Assembly: GCF_963422355.1 (NCBI RefSeq)
Contig: NC_085099.1
Location: 619,613 to 683,612 of the forward strand
Direction: 5' to 3'
Source: Corticium candelabrum
Lineage: Eukaryota > Porifera > Homoscleromorpha > Homosclerophorida > Plakinidae
DNA: 64,000 nucleotides
The notes beneath the pieces were generated by a model. That model was not told where the DNA came from, ran no database searches, and was given only the letters and a program-made list of their open reading frames with translations. Below, in pieces: positions 1 through 11,301 of the stretch. Each line of letters opens with the position of its first letter. Position 1 is the first letter of the stretch. A program made the translations under genes and the position numbers.

Positions 1-84
1 ACCTCACAGTAACAAAAAATAGAATACAGTCTATCTTTATGGTAAATACATGTTCGAGTGTCACGTGCATGTTTTTTTGTTTAG

Positions 85-529
85 AATCTTTCACGAATCT
101 GCGTGTAACGATAGAAAAAGAGAGAGACACGCCAATTTATTACAATCTACCACAAACAGAAATTCCTCTTCTAGAGATTCATAGCAACGCAACGCGACTA
201 TACAAATTTGTCTGTTCGACGGATGGAGACGTGAAAGATGTAGATGAAGTCTCTTTGACGTGGAAATTTGTGCCAGACGTTACACACATCAAGACAACTT
301 CTGCTCATAAATATAACAAGATGGCGCCCATTACGCAGTTGACTGGCAATGTCACTAGGCTAGACGTCGACACGTCGTCAGTACAACAATCACATTTCAA
401 AATCACACGACCCTCTAGTGAAACAAATGGAATTTACTATTGTGAATGGACGACACCAACGACAGTACAACGGTCTCCGGCATTTGAAATTAGAGTAAAG
501 AATGGTATATATACAGACCTATAAAAAAT

Positions 530-566
<37 letters not shown>

Positions 567-1849
567 TTTAATATATATATATATATATATATTAAATAAT
601 ATATATATATATATTTCTATTGCTATACTTGTGGACAGTACTCGACAATTCTTGCTCGAATCCTGACGTATGGAAGAGCGTGTGTCACAGTAAACAACGA
701 TGTTTTCAAGATCGCTACTACTTCGAGTGTATGTGTCTGCCTGGTTTTCGCAAAAACAGCGGCAAGTGCGAAGGTAATCATAGAAACTTTAATTTTATCT
801 TTTAGTAAATTGATTTTAAGTTTGCAGATATCGATGAATGCACAAATGGTATTGCGCATTGTCCGGAAAACAGCGAGTGCAAAAACACATACGGAATGTA
901 TAGGTGTCCGTGTGTAAAAGGATACAAGTATCATGAAATCACGAGATCTTGTATTGGTAGAATACTGACCATTCTATATATGCCATCTAGTTTACTTAGT
1001 TAATTAAATCAGCTCGTTTGTTGATGATGTCAGTATTTTGTTGTCTATCTAGTTGACTTGAATTCGTACGACAAAGAAGACGATACCAGCGTGGCCTTTG
1101 ATTTCATGCCAGACGACACTGCACATCTAACCCAAACTAAGCAGCATCCACACACACACAAAACCGTGCAGCAACGTCTAGATCCCAACCCTATGGAGAA
1201 GGCCGGCGTTAAGTCGAAGACTCTTAGCGTAGATAACGATGCAAATGACGTCGCGTCTTCACAGTCGAGTAGAAGCTTCAACAATCCAAATCATCAGCAC
1301 GAGCACAGTACTCGAGCAAACAAGTCTCTAACATTCAACGATGAATACCGCGGCGGTGACGTCAATGTCGACGACCAGTACCAGTTACCATCATATGATG
1401 AAGATAGAGTGAACGACTCTAGCGGTATCCAATGCACGTATGTCTTCGATCACAGCATGTTCGACTGTCTAGGATCTCTAGTGACTGTTATTGGTGGAAT
1501 CGTCTCTGGTCTCGTCGTGACGGTCATCGTACTAGTTGTTGTTGTCTGCTGTATAAAGCGCAAGCGAAAAGCCAAGTAATACAATTTGCTCACTTGTTGG
1601 TATCAAAACCACGTTTGTGTTTCTGATATGATGTACATACGTCTAGACGAGCTCAAAACATATTCGTATACTATAGACTATATCGCTTGCCTTGTTTTCT
1701 TGTTTGTAGTAAACAAACTAGAAGGTATAGTCAAGAAGAGAAAACGTTCAAAACGTCGAAGCGATCACATCGAAAGCGAACGTCAAAGAGTGAAGAGCGA
1801 CGTCCACTCCGGGAAAGACAAGACCCCACTTCATGAAAATATAGAGTAG
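85..1849 (+). CDS. Ig-EGF-EGF single-pass membrane protein, copy 1 (5' end outside window)
   Basis: This is a multi-exon gene whose signal-peptide exon and first Ig exon lie left of the window. Exons read are 85-504 (Ig-like fold, ending in the YYCEW motif), 639-773 (EGF-like), 828-956 (calcium-binding EGF, starting DIDEC), 1053 to about 1550-1575 (Ser/Asp-rich stalk, then a hydrophobic helix near 1480-1555), and a basic cytoplasmic tail ending at 1849. The first introns are all phase 1, the class usual for shuffled extracellular modules. The last junction is unclear. A donor at 1576 puts the tail in a different open frame from the one that resembles the paralogue, and retaining the intron would end the protein at KRKAK. 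The sequence shows a cell-surface receptor or adhesion protein; ligand and function are unknown. The paralogue lies at 11556-14138. Confidence 0.75.
527..614. repeat. (TA)n microsatellite in an intron of Ig-EGF copy 1
   Basis: An almost pure AT dinucleotide run, interrupted by short T and A blocks, fills the intron between the Ig exon and the first EGF exon. Confidence 0.9.
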
Positions 1850-2010
1850 CTATGTAATAAGTCATATGCTTTGATCTAGTCTAACAACCCTAGAAACGTC
1901 TAGACTGTATAGACATGTGAAACCTTCTGTATACACACGTGGTCCAGAGATGTCGGACCGAGCGCGTATATACCGTTGGTGTTCAACGCCCGGGGGTAAA
2001 ACAAAATAAA

Positions 2011-2065
<55 letters not shown>
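1850..2065. other. 3' flank of Ig-EGF copy 1, ending in a (TA)n run
   Basis: No gene is seen. A (TA)n tract at about 2013-2065 abuts the left end of the Tc1-type transposon and would offer many TA target sites for insertion. Confidence 0.7.
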
Positions 2066-2069
<4 letters not shown>

Positions 2070-4069
2070 CTTGGACAAAATTATAGGGACACCCTAAGGC
2101 GTGCCATCGCTGCCAAAACATTTGCGCTGACATTTGCATTTGACCTTTGCGTTTGCTTTCGCGTTTGTGTCGCGTTTGCTTTTCGCGTTTGCTTTTCGTT
2201 TGCTCTAAGTTCATTAGTTAATTAATTAATTAAAGAAAATATTTCTCTTTATGTGTGATTGTGTCTGCACACCGACACGACAATTTTAAGATTGCGATTA
2301 CGGATTGATTGGAAGATCGACAATTTAATCATGCATGTGTTGTTAGTGTGGAAACGGCAGTGAAACTAGCTTCTTTCACGCCAATCCTACTGTCGTGCAC
2401 AGGTCGATGTAGCAAGATCACCACAACATGGAGACTAGCTTTCTTACTATCTCACAAGAAAAACACACCGTACAGCCAAACTCTCAACTAGATTCACTGC
2501 CGTCTAAGCTTTGCCCTTCTACGAGCATGTATCATGCATGTCTCTCAGAGGATCAGTAGGGCGAAGTTCAGAGGCTCAACAAATGACAGCAACATTCTGC
2601 TGGCAACAGCAGAAGGACGCTCTAGACAACTGCCCTAGTATTATACACACATATTCTATTAGTAACAATAACTAGTTTTGTTGTTATATATATATATATA
2701 TATATATAGTGGCGGATCTAGACGGGGTTCCAGAACCGCCTAAAATTTTATGACGTCATCACACGGAGATGACCGCGTACACCAGCAATGCTTGTTGATG
2801 AACGCGAAAGCCACACCATCACACTAGCCGCGTGCTGGACCGTACAGTCACAACATTAATTTCTCACCTTTGCGAAGCCAAACGTACAGAGCAGCATCGT
2901 TTCCTATACATAGCTATGCTGACTTTTGACTCTTCTGTAAAAAGAACAGATTTCCAGTCATCCAAAGTCCACTGTGTGTGCGTGGTTGCCCATCTCAGTC
3001 GCAAACGCCGATGGTTTTTTGTTAGCAGTGGGTTTTTACTAGGCCTCCGAGCGTTCACTCCTGTCTCACTGAGACGACGACGGACTGTTCTACCTGACAC
3101 CTGACAGCTGATACGAGAGCAGTCGTGATGGTGCTCTGCGGTTCTGCAGTGCCATTCTCTTCAGTCGATGATCTTCCCGGATTGTCGTTGCCTTCCCACG
3201 TCCAGGTCGTTTTTCATAATCGCTGCTGCCATGGGAAAGCCGTTGCAGGCACTGACGAACCGAATTCCTGGAGCGGCGGACAAAAGCTGTAATCTGACGC
3301 ACAGAGTGGCCAACTGAGTGAAGGGCTTCAATTTTCCCTCGCGTTTTTGGACTCAACTGTTTGCCTCGGGGCATCGCTGCAACTCGCACGGAACAAGACT
3401 CTGCAAATGCATGCAGCTGAACGTTCAGGCTAACCTATTGCATGAGTTTGGCGGTCTCAGGGTCAGCGGTTTTAGTGCAGCTGACATTTTGGCGGTAGCA
3501 GTTTGAGGTTTTGCTACGTAAAACATGAACCATAAGTGGCATGTCGATGTTCTTTTGTCGCTGTAACTTTTTTTAGTTTTTGTCTTAGCAGAATTTTTTT
3601 GTAATTAATTAGTATCACATAATTTTTTGAATACGTTGAAGTTTGTCTAGTGCTGAAAATGGCAAAGCAATTCAAATTGTGATAACATGCGCGAAATCAA
3701 TGCGTAAAAACAGATGATTTGCCTTTTTTCTATAATGTTGATAAAAGGATCCACAAAATTGCTTTCACTGTCTACTACAGAGCATTCTTAGATTGCATGC
3801 CAAAAATGAGTGTCCAAGAGCGATGAACGTGTACAAAAACAAGAAAAGTAAAAATGGCCGTCTCCCTTCTTCAAAGCAAACTAGATACGCAGTAAGTAGT
3901 CAGTGTACAGCTGCAATCCTGAACTCAAGCTATGTTACATACTAACAATGGCGCAATCCATGAAAAGAAATTCGAAAAACATTCGGTTTTTTGCTAGAGA
4001 AAAATTCAATGCCAAAAGTTCGACTATACACAAAAATGCCAGGTGTCCCTATAAATTTGTCCAAGTCTG
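2066..4069 (-). mobile_element. Tc1-type DNA transposon, degenerate
   Basis: The ends are 28-bp inverted repeats (2066-2093 and 4042-4069) that differ at one position and start CAGACTTGGACAAA. Both sides are flanked by TA (2064-2065 and 4070-4071), the target duplication used by Tc1/mariner elements. The transposase is read on the minus strand. About 3375-3090 encodes the helix-turn-helix part (LSPKTRGKIEALHSVGHSVR, then SVRQCLQRL). About 3100-2890 encodes the start of the catalytic core (LTKNHRRLRLRWATTHTQW, then VLFTEES). The first catalytic Asp of the usual TDES motif is Glu here, and the rest of the DDE core is not recognisable. The 2100-2860 part carries unrelated sequence including a short TA run. 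The element looks inactive as an autonomous copy, while its ends are well kept. Confidence 0.9.
2864..3389 (-). pseudogene. Tc1 transposase remnant (HTH plus start of DDE core)
   Basis: Two overlapping minus-strand open frames, 3389-3090 and 3100-2864, together cover the paired helix-turn-helix region and the first part of the catalytic domain of a Tc1 transposase. The MPRGKQLSPKTRGKIEALH start is typical of the family. The frame changes at about 3095, and the open frame runs into unrelated residues after VLFTEES, so the second and third acidic catalytic residues are absent. It belongs to the 2066-4069 element. Confidence 0.85.
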
Positions 4070-4500
4070 TATATACTTTCATCTGAGTTACCACCTAAAA
4101 ATATTGTGTGCTTGCTTTAGCTATTAAATTTGTATTAATAATTATATAAAAATAAGTTTAGCTAATTAGTAGCCTCTTGGAACTTGCACTCCTATGTAGA
4201 ATGTCCGACGAGATCTTAAAACTAGACTTTTAGTCTTCTGTAAGTTGTTTTCATTTTCTATTGCATGCCCCTGGTGCCAGTCTTTTCTGTTGGTTCGGTT
4301 TCAATTTTCGAACGACAACATACGTTTAATACGTGCATCACATTCATGATTGTTCTAGTTCTATAGAAAAAGCGTTATTCGGTGAGATATGACATTCCTT
4401 CTATTAACAATAATTTAATAATTAATTTTCAAATGTTAATTGCATTACACACACACACACACACACCCCACATATATATAGTAAAACCTTACTCAGACAC
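4070..4500. other. Spacer between the Tc1 element and the foldback element
   Basis: AT-rich sequence with no supportable gene. It holds a short (CA)n tract at about 4447-4467 and a TA-rich stretch near 4470-4480. No clear target-site duplication of the foldback element could be identified at its right edge. Confidence 0.6.
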
Positions 4501-4529
4501 GTGCACTATGGCGCGCCATGTGTGTCAAA

Positions 4530-4838
4530 AGTCGTTTCGTCGGCTCATTGATGTCGACGTCGGCTCATTGACGTCGATTCGTCGGCTCATTGATGTCGAC
4601 GTCGGCTCATTGATGTCGATTCGTCGGCTCATTGATGTCGACGTCTATGGTGCGCCATGTGTGTCAAAAGTCGTTTCGTCGGCTCATTGATGTCGATTCG
4701 TCGGCTGGTTGATGTCGTTTCGTCGGCTGGTTGATGTCGTTTCGTCGGCTGGTTGATGTCGTTTCGTCGGCTGGTTGATGTCGTTTCGTCGGCTGGTTGA
4801 TGTCGTTTCGTCGGCTCATTGATGTCAGCGGGTGGCCT
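4530..4838. repeat. 22-bp tandem array in left arm of foldback element
   Basis: About 14 copies of a 22-bp unit of the form GTCGGCTCATTGATGTCGAT, with CATT/GGTT and TTTC/ATTC variants. The GC-rich terminal segment of the element (GCGCCATGTGTGTCAAAAG) recurs inside at about 4653-4671, so the array contains a partial duplication of the element end. Confidence 0.95.
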
Positions 4839-5023
4839 CAGGGTGCGTGACCATTTCGTCCATTCCATTTTCAACAATTGAATAAATATTAAATTAGAAA
4901 TTGAAAATAGCCTAGAAGTTGCTTGTAATCTCAATATTCAATTCTATTAAAAATTAAAATTGACTGATTGACAAACTATAATTATCTGCGAATTATAATA
5001 AATATTGAAAACATACTTAATTC

Positions 5024-5818
5024 CTAAACAATTTTCTATTTCAATTCAATGCAATATTGAAATTGCAAGCACGTTAGCTTAATTTTCAATGTTAAATTCA
5101 ATAATCAATTTAAATTTAATTTAATTTTAAATTTTATTTTTATTTTAAATTTAAATTTTAAAAAGTACATTTTGATTAAAAATTGAATGTCAAATTAAAA
5201 ATTGACTGGCGTTGTTTGCTTTTACCTGCGAATTTTCAACACTTGCTGTGTCCACTGTGGACGCGGGCCCGCCACACGCGGGGAAGTCCCTAGAGGCACT
5301 AACCTTAGTGGATACAACAGATCAACAATTCACAGGTAAACACTTTGTGTTATGATAAGGTTCTTACAGGCCTGTACAGGCACCTCTACACGTTGTTGTA
5401 AACATTTTTGTCTAGAGATGTACGCATGTTAATTAACACGTCGTAGCTTGTTGTATCCACTAGGGTGCCTGTTATAAGAAAGCCTTTATACAGCCTTTAG
5501 GGACTTCCCCGCGTGTGGCGGGCCCGAGTCCACAGTGGACACAGCAAGTGTTGAAAATTCGCAGGTAAGAGCAAACAACGCCAGTCAATTTTTAATTTGA
5601 CATTCAATTTTTAATTTGTCTCAAAAATTAAAAATGGAATGGACCAATTGGCCATGCAAATTCAAAATTCAAAATTTAATTTTCAAAATTTAAATTAAAA
5701 ATAAAAATAAAATTTAAAATTAAATTAAATTTAAATTGATTATTGAATTTAACATTGAAAATTAAACTAACGTGCTTGCAATTTCAATATTGCATTGCAT
5801 TGAAATAGAAATTGGTTA
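5024..5818. repeat. Nested palindromic insert in left arm only
   Basis: The sequence from about 5030 to 5220 reappears inverted at about 5569-5815 (for example the ATTGACTGGCGTTGTTTGC block at 5200-5218 and its complement near 5572-5590). In the middle lies the 347-bp MITE-like unit. At the matching place in the right arm (about 10262) the flanks are joined without it. The palindrome was therefore gained by the left arm, or lost cleanly from the right. Its AT-rich flanks are built from the same sequence as the neighbouring arm unit (5820-6240), in inverted order. Confidence 0.75.
5222..5568. mobile_element. MITE-like element with about 70-bp inverted ends
   Basis: The ends are long inverted repeats beginning TTACCTGCGAATTTTCAACA, running on through the CCACACGCGGGGAAGTCCCT block at about 5272-5291. 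The interior has no reading frame. A second, truncated copy lies at 8724-9017 with about 90% identity by eye. The immediate flanks are themselves inverted repeats, so a target-site duplication cannot be separated from the surrounding palindrome. Confidence 0.75.
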
Positions 5819-6931
5819 GATGGTGCGTGACCATTTCGTCCATTCCATTTTCAATATCCGGCAACAATTGAATATTGAATTAGAAATTGAAAATAGCCTA
5901 CAGTTGCTTGCAATTTCAATATTCAATTCTATTAAAAATTAAAAATTGATTGATCGACGGACTATAATTATTTGCGGATTAAAATGAATATTGAAAACAC
6001 ATTTAATTTTTAACCAATTTCCTTTTTCAATGCAATTGAATATTGAAATTGCAAGCACGTTAGTTCAATTTTCAATATTAAATTCAATATTCAATTTAAT
6101 TTAAAAATTAAATATTAAATTTTGAATTTGCGTGGCCAATTCGTCCATTCCATTTTTAATTTTTGAGACAAATTGAAAATTGAATGTCAAATTAAAAATT
6201 GACTGGCGTTGCTTGCTCTTACAATATTCCATTACATTGAAAATAGAACTTGATTGAAGACCAATTGTCATTTCAATATTCGTTTACTTTGCAAATAGAT
6301 TCAATCTTTCCATCCGTCCAATTTTCGTAAATTATGAATATTAGATTAGAGCCTCCGATGCAATTTTCTTTCTCCGTACTAAATGTAAATAGAAAGTTAC
6401 CCGCAGCTGCTAGCGCGAGCCATATCTCATAAATGGCATAATGACACCGCGCGGGCGGTCGCCGGTGACTTCAATATTCAATTCTATTGAAAGACGAAAG
6501 TTGCGTCTACCTTAGCCACGGCCAGCCACGCCTCTGGCACGCATGCAATGTAATGCAATTAAGAGATGCATGGGAAAGCCTCAACTGGCACGCGACCGAC
6601 CTCTCACAACAAGTCGGTAAGCACTTGCACCTGGTTCTCGTCAACCGTCACGCTCAATCGTGAGACATTCCTTGCGGCAATGAGCGAGGGACGCCCTTGG
6701 CATGGAGGCACGCGTCTAGGGCATCTAGAATCAACGAGATCAACGTCTAGCCTACACTGGAAAGTTGACGTCTAGTCGATTTGGAAAGACTTCAAGCAAC
6801 TATCTAGCTAGAGGACATTTGCGTGGATCATCTAGACCACGCCTCTAAACATCTGACGGGGAAGCCCCAACCGGTATCTATCATCTCACGATATAACGGC
6901 ACGTCGTGCATTCTCTCCACTCTCGATCTCC

Positions 6932-7420
6932 ATGGACGAAGTTGACGAAGATTTTGTTCGGAAGCGAGTCGAAGAGGGTAATAGTCATGCTGTCATCAGT
7001 GAAGAATTACAGACGATGTTTCCAGGACTTCGGGGACTTAGCGAACGATCTGTTCGACGTTTCTGTACAGACAGAGGCCTAGGTCGACGTTGTTCTCTGA
7101 CTAAAGAGGAACTAGAACGCTGCGTGTCTGACGCCGTAAGCGAGGTGAGCACTAGCTATATATCTCTAGGTAGCTGGCTGCATGCTCATTAGAGTTAAAT
7201 TAGGTCATGATTTGCTCATGATCACTATAGCTAGGTCATGATTGTACACTGCATGTATACTGTGTGCATGGCCTATAATTCCTGTATGTATATTTATATT
7301 GACTTTGACAGGTCGGACCATCTTGCATCTTCAGATCGTCAAAAAGCAAGAAGAAGGCAATGGCTACACAATGCAAGTCAAAGTCTAAGATTTCTCGTAC
7401 TTGCAGGCGGTCACCAGTAA
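6932..7420 (+). CDS. Small transposon-borne gene, two exons, function unknown
   Basis: Exon 1 (6932-7144) starts MDEVDEDFVRKRVEEGNSHA and includes RGLSERSVRRFC, which looks like a short helical DNA-binding segment. A clean GTGAGC donor at 7145 and an acceptor ending at 7311 join it in phase 0 to exon 2, which reads VGPS and then a Lys/Ser-rich stretch to a stop near 7420. From memory, N-terminal segments with this SERSVRRFC...VGP pattern occur in uncharacterised integrase-like proteins of invertebrate and fish mobile elements; that is a weak recollection, not a search result. No catalytic domain follows. The first 146 bp or so lie within the left inverted arm, so an inverted copy of the 5' end exists at 9018-9150. 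Confidence 0.5.
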
Positions 7421-7649
7421 ATTTTTGATTTTTTTCTTTGACTTTTACTAAATAATATCACTATACATATTTTAACTGCTAATACGGTCTTGTTTCAATA
7501 TCATTTTACGTCAAAATTGTAACATGGTGGCACCTAAATATTATATACTCATGATCAGTTATAACTCTTGATCACAGAATGTCATCGCTGTAGTTTGTCT
7601 TCTTTAGTCTTTCTAACTTTTCTTTGTAATGAAAGCTTGCATATGTCCA

Positions 7650-7651
<2 letters not shown>

Positions 7652-7709
<58 letters not shown>
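7652..7709. repeat. (TA)n microsatellite in foldback loop
   Basis: A pure TA run lies between the two small reading frames of the element loop. Confidence 0.95.
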
Positions 7710-7712
<3 letters not shown>

Positions 7713-7805
7713 TCTCATTGCATATCTTTTGGGAACAACTGTCTATTATTTATATCAATATGTTCATTATGTTAGAAACTGCAGAGAAGATCTTCAGTTT
7801 TAGAG

Positions 7806-8132
7806 ATGTCCACAATTTTGAGCGACGAACAAAAGAAGACGTACGCTAGTGCCACGAAACTGGAATTGATGTCGTCAGAAGTCTCTGAAATAGCAGTGAT
7901 AACGAGCCACCCTCTGATGGAGCCTCCACTGCTGGACGTTCACAACTCCTGGTCCGACCTCTTCCATGGAGAGCCATTGGAGCAACAAAGGAGTTTGAGT
8001 TTTTGGACAGAAAGTACGCCAGAAGGCAGACTCAGAGAGGAACGCGGTACCAAGAGTAAACGGAGCTCCATCTACCAGAACACGTCCGGGAATGACATTG
8101 TACCAGAATGGGCTCTAGAAGACTTCTGCTAA
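7806..8132 (+). CDS. Second transposon-borne reading frame, function unknown
   Basis: The 108-codon frame begins MSTILSDEQKKTYASATKLE and goes on LMSSEVSE. A different frame over about 7957-8050 reads PLPWRAIGATKEFEFLDRKY, which looks more protein-like than the annotated frame there. That suggests either a frameshift or a small unseen intron after the MSSEVSE part. No enzyme domain is recognised. The frame sits in the loop of the foldback element, downstream of and in the same direction as the 6932 gene, so the two are probably the element's own genes or parts of one spliced gene. Confidence 0.4.
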   Translation: MSTILSDEQKKTYASATKLELMSSEVSEIAVITSHPLMEPPLLDVHNSWSDLFHGEPLEQQRSLSFWTESTPEGRLREERGTKSKRSSIYQNTSGNDIVPEWALEDFC

Positions 8133-8640
8133 TTATAATACGTTTGATTTTAATACATGTCAAAGAACATGGACATATAGAGCTAGATCATTCAAATTTG
8201 CTGTTAACATTGTTGTCCATTGCCAAAGTTTGTTGAACTAGAGAAATAAATCACATAACAATTAATGTCAATCACCTGGTTAGTGTGTCTTAAGACTACC
8301 TATAGCTCATATTTGGAAAAATCTGTATCTGATATTTAGGACTCCAAATGTGTGCCTAAATGTAATCCTAAAACCTGTATTCGATCTATATAGGCTGTCC
8401 TAAATGTGTTCTATACACCATATTAGGATCGGTCTAAATATGTCTAAATATGATTAAAGGTGGTATTCAGTACACATTTAGAATAGGTTTAGACCATGCT
8501 ATATTTAAGCTTTCATGCAGTCCGTGCATGATCGAGTGTCCGTCTTAATTCTCTCGATCGTCTCACGTCGGTAGCGTCTTCACACTTCAACCTATGGGGC
8601 GCGTGACGGTTGCATGACAATTGACATCTACGACGTATGA
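8133..8640. other. Non-coding loop sequence with dispersed CTAAATRTG motifs
   Basis: No gene is seen. Between about 8325 and 8500 the short motif CTAAATGTG/CTAAATATG and its complement recur several times, giving local hairpin potential. No defined repeat unit could be drawn. Confidence 0.5.
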
Positions 8641-9017
8641 ACAAGTCTACAAAGATTTGTTGTGTCCAATTTACAGACCAATTTACAGGCCTGTAAAGGC
8701 TTTCTCATAACACCAAGTGTTTACCTGCGAATTTTCAACACTTGCTGTATCCACTGTGGACCCGAGCCCGCCACACGCGGGGAAGTCCCTAGAGGCACTA
8801 ACCTTAGTGGACACAACAGATCAACAATTGCAACTCACAGGTAAACACTTTGTGTTATGAGAAGGTCCTTACAGGCCTGTACAGACACCTCTACACGTTG
8901 TTGTAAACATTGTTGTATATAGACGTACGCATGTTAACTAGCACGTCGTAGCTTGTTGTGTCCACTAGGGTGCCTGTTATGAGAAAGCCTTAACAACCTT
9001 TAGGGACTTCCCAGCGT
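8641..9017. mobile_element. Truncated second copy of the MITE-like element
   Basis: From 8724 the sequence follows the 5222 element, beginning TTACCTGCGAATTTTCAACA, to its right terminal repeat. It stops at GGGACTTCCCAGCGTGTG, exactly where the right inverted arm of the foldback element begins. In front of it, about 8645-8723 repeats part of the element interior in inverted order (TTACAGGCCTGTAAAGG...). The unit is therefore a broken and partly inverted copy that borders the arm junction. Confidence 0.7.
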
Positions 9018-10470
9018 GTGTACAGAAACGTCGAACAGATCGTTCGCTAAGTCCCCGAAGTCCTGGAAACATCGTCTGTAATTCTTCACTGATGACAGCA
9101 TGACTATTACCCTCTTCGACTCGCTTCCGAACAAAATCTTCGTCAACTTCGTCCATGGAGATCGAGAGTGGAGAGAATGCACGACGTGCCGTTATATCGT
9201 GAGATGATAGATACTGGCTGGGGCTTCCCCGTCAGATGTTTAGAGGCGTGGTCTAGATGATCCACGCAAATGTCCTCTAGCTAGATAGTTGCTTGAAGTC
9301 TTTCTAAATCGACCAGACGTCAACTTTCCAGTGTAGGCTAGACGTTGATCTCATTGATTCTAGATGCCCTAGACGCGTGCCTCCATGCCAAGGGCGTCCC
9401 TCGCTCATCGCCGCAATGAATGTCTCACGATTGAGCGTGACGGTTGACGAGAGCCAGGTGCAAGTGCTTACCGACTTGTTGTGAGAGGTCGGTCGCGTGC
9501 CAGTTGAGGCTTTCCCATGCATCTCTTAATTGCATTACATTGCATGCGTGCCAGAGGCGTGGCTGGGCGTGGCTAAGCTAGACGCAACTTTCGTCTTTCA
9601 ATAGAATTGAATATTGAAGTCACCGGCGACGGCCCGCGCGGTGTCATTATACCGTTTATGAGATATGGCTCGCGCTAGCAGCTGCGGGTAACTTTCTATT
9701 TACATTTAGTACGGAGAAAGAAAATTGCATCGGAGGCTCTAATCTAATAATCATAATTTACGAAAATTGGACGGATGGAAAGATTGAATCTATTTGCAAA
9801 GTAAACGAATATTGAAATGACAATTGGTCTTCAATCAAGTTCTATTTTCAATGTAATGGAATATTGTAAGAGCAAGCAACGCCAGTCAATTTTTAATTTG
9901 ACATTCAATTTTCAATTTGTCTCAAAAATTAAAAATGGAATGGACGAATTGGCCACGCAAATTCAAAATTTAATATTTAATTTTTAAATTAAATTGAATA
10001 TTGAATTTAATATTGAAAATTGAACTAACGTGCTTGCAATTTCAATATTCAATTGCATTGAAAAAGGAAATTGGTTAGAAATTAAATGTGTTTTCAATAT
10101 TCATTTTAATCCGCAAATAATTATAGTCCGTCGATCAATCAATTTTCAATTTTTAATAGAATTGAATATTGAAATTGCAAGCAACTTGTAGGCAATTTTC
10201 AATTTCTAATTCAATATTCAATTGTTGCCGGAAATTGAAAATGGAATGGACGAAATGGTCACGCACCTTAGATATTAAGTATGTTTTCAATATTTATTAT
10301 AATCCGCAGATAATTATAGTTTGTCAATCAGTCAATTTTAATTTTTAATAGAATTGAATATTGAGATTACAAGCAACTTCTAGGCTATTTTCAATTTCTA
10401 ATTCAATATTTATTCAATTGTTGAAAATGGGATGGACGAAATGGTCACGCACCCTGAGGCCACCCGCTAA

Positions 10471-11301
10471 CATCAATGAGCCGACGAAACGACATCAACC
10501 AGCCGACGAATCGACATCAATGAGCCGACGAAACGACATCAACGAGCCGACGAAACGACATCAACGAGCCGACGAATCGACATCAATGAGCCGACGAAAC
10601 GACATCAATGAGCCGACGAATCGACATCAACGAGCCGACGAATCGACATCAATGAGCCGACGAAACGACATCAACGAGCCGACGAATCGACATCAACGAG
10701 CCGACGAAACGACATCAACGAGCCGACGAATCGACATCAACCAGCCGACGAATCGACATCAATGAGCCGACGAAACGACATCAACGAGCCGACGAATCGA
10801 CATCAATGAGCCGACGAAACGACATCAACGAGCCGACGAATCGACATCAATGAGCCGACGAATCGACATCAATGAGCCGACGAAACGACATCATGCAACC
10901 AGCCGACGAAACGACATCAACCAGCCGACGAATCGACATCAACCAGCCGACGAATCGACATCAATGAGCCGACGAATCGACATCAATGAGCCGACGAAAC
11001 GACATCAACCAGCCGACGAATCGACATCAATGAGCCGACGAAACGACATCAACGAGCCGACGAATCGACATCAATGAGCCGACGAAACGACATCATGCAA
11101 CCAGCCGACGAAACGACATCAACCAGCCGACGAATCGACATCAATGAGCCGACGAAACGACATCAACGAGCCGACGAATCGACATCAATGAGCCGACGAA
11201 ACGACATCATGCAACCAGCCGACGAAACGACATCAACCAGCCGACGAATCGACATCAACCAGCCGACGAATCGACATCAATGAGCCGACGAAACGACTTT
11301 T
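10471..11301. repeat. 22-bp tandem array in right arm of foldback element
   Basis: About 37 copies of the 22-bp unit GACATCAATGAGCCGACGAA plus two bases, with AAC/ATC, AATG/AACG and AACC/AATG variants. A 4-7 base insertion (CATGCAACC) recurs in three places about 190 and 120 bp apart, showing that blocks of units were duplicated together. Because 22 is not a multiple of 3, all three frames are joined into a 22-residue superperiod and long open frames result; these are not taken as genes. The array is about 2.7 times longer than its partner in the left arm. Confidence 0.95.

Noticed and set aside
1900-2214. 104-codon minus frame with YIYIYI run
   Set aside because: Spans the (TA)n tract and the end of the Tc1 element; not a gene.
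6566-6775. Open frame MHGKASTGTRPTSHNKS, repeated inverted at 9522-9304
   Set aside because: Same sequence in both arms of the foldback element, upstream of the small gene; no domain, probably 5' non-coding.
10361-11283. Long open frames across the 22-bp array (RRNDINEPTKRHQ-type repeats)
   Set aside because: All frames stay open because the unit length is 22 and lacks stops; the inverted copy in the left arm gives the same effect. Not evidence for a protein.
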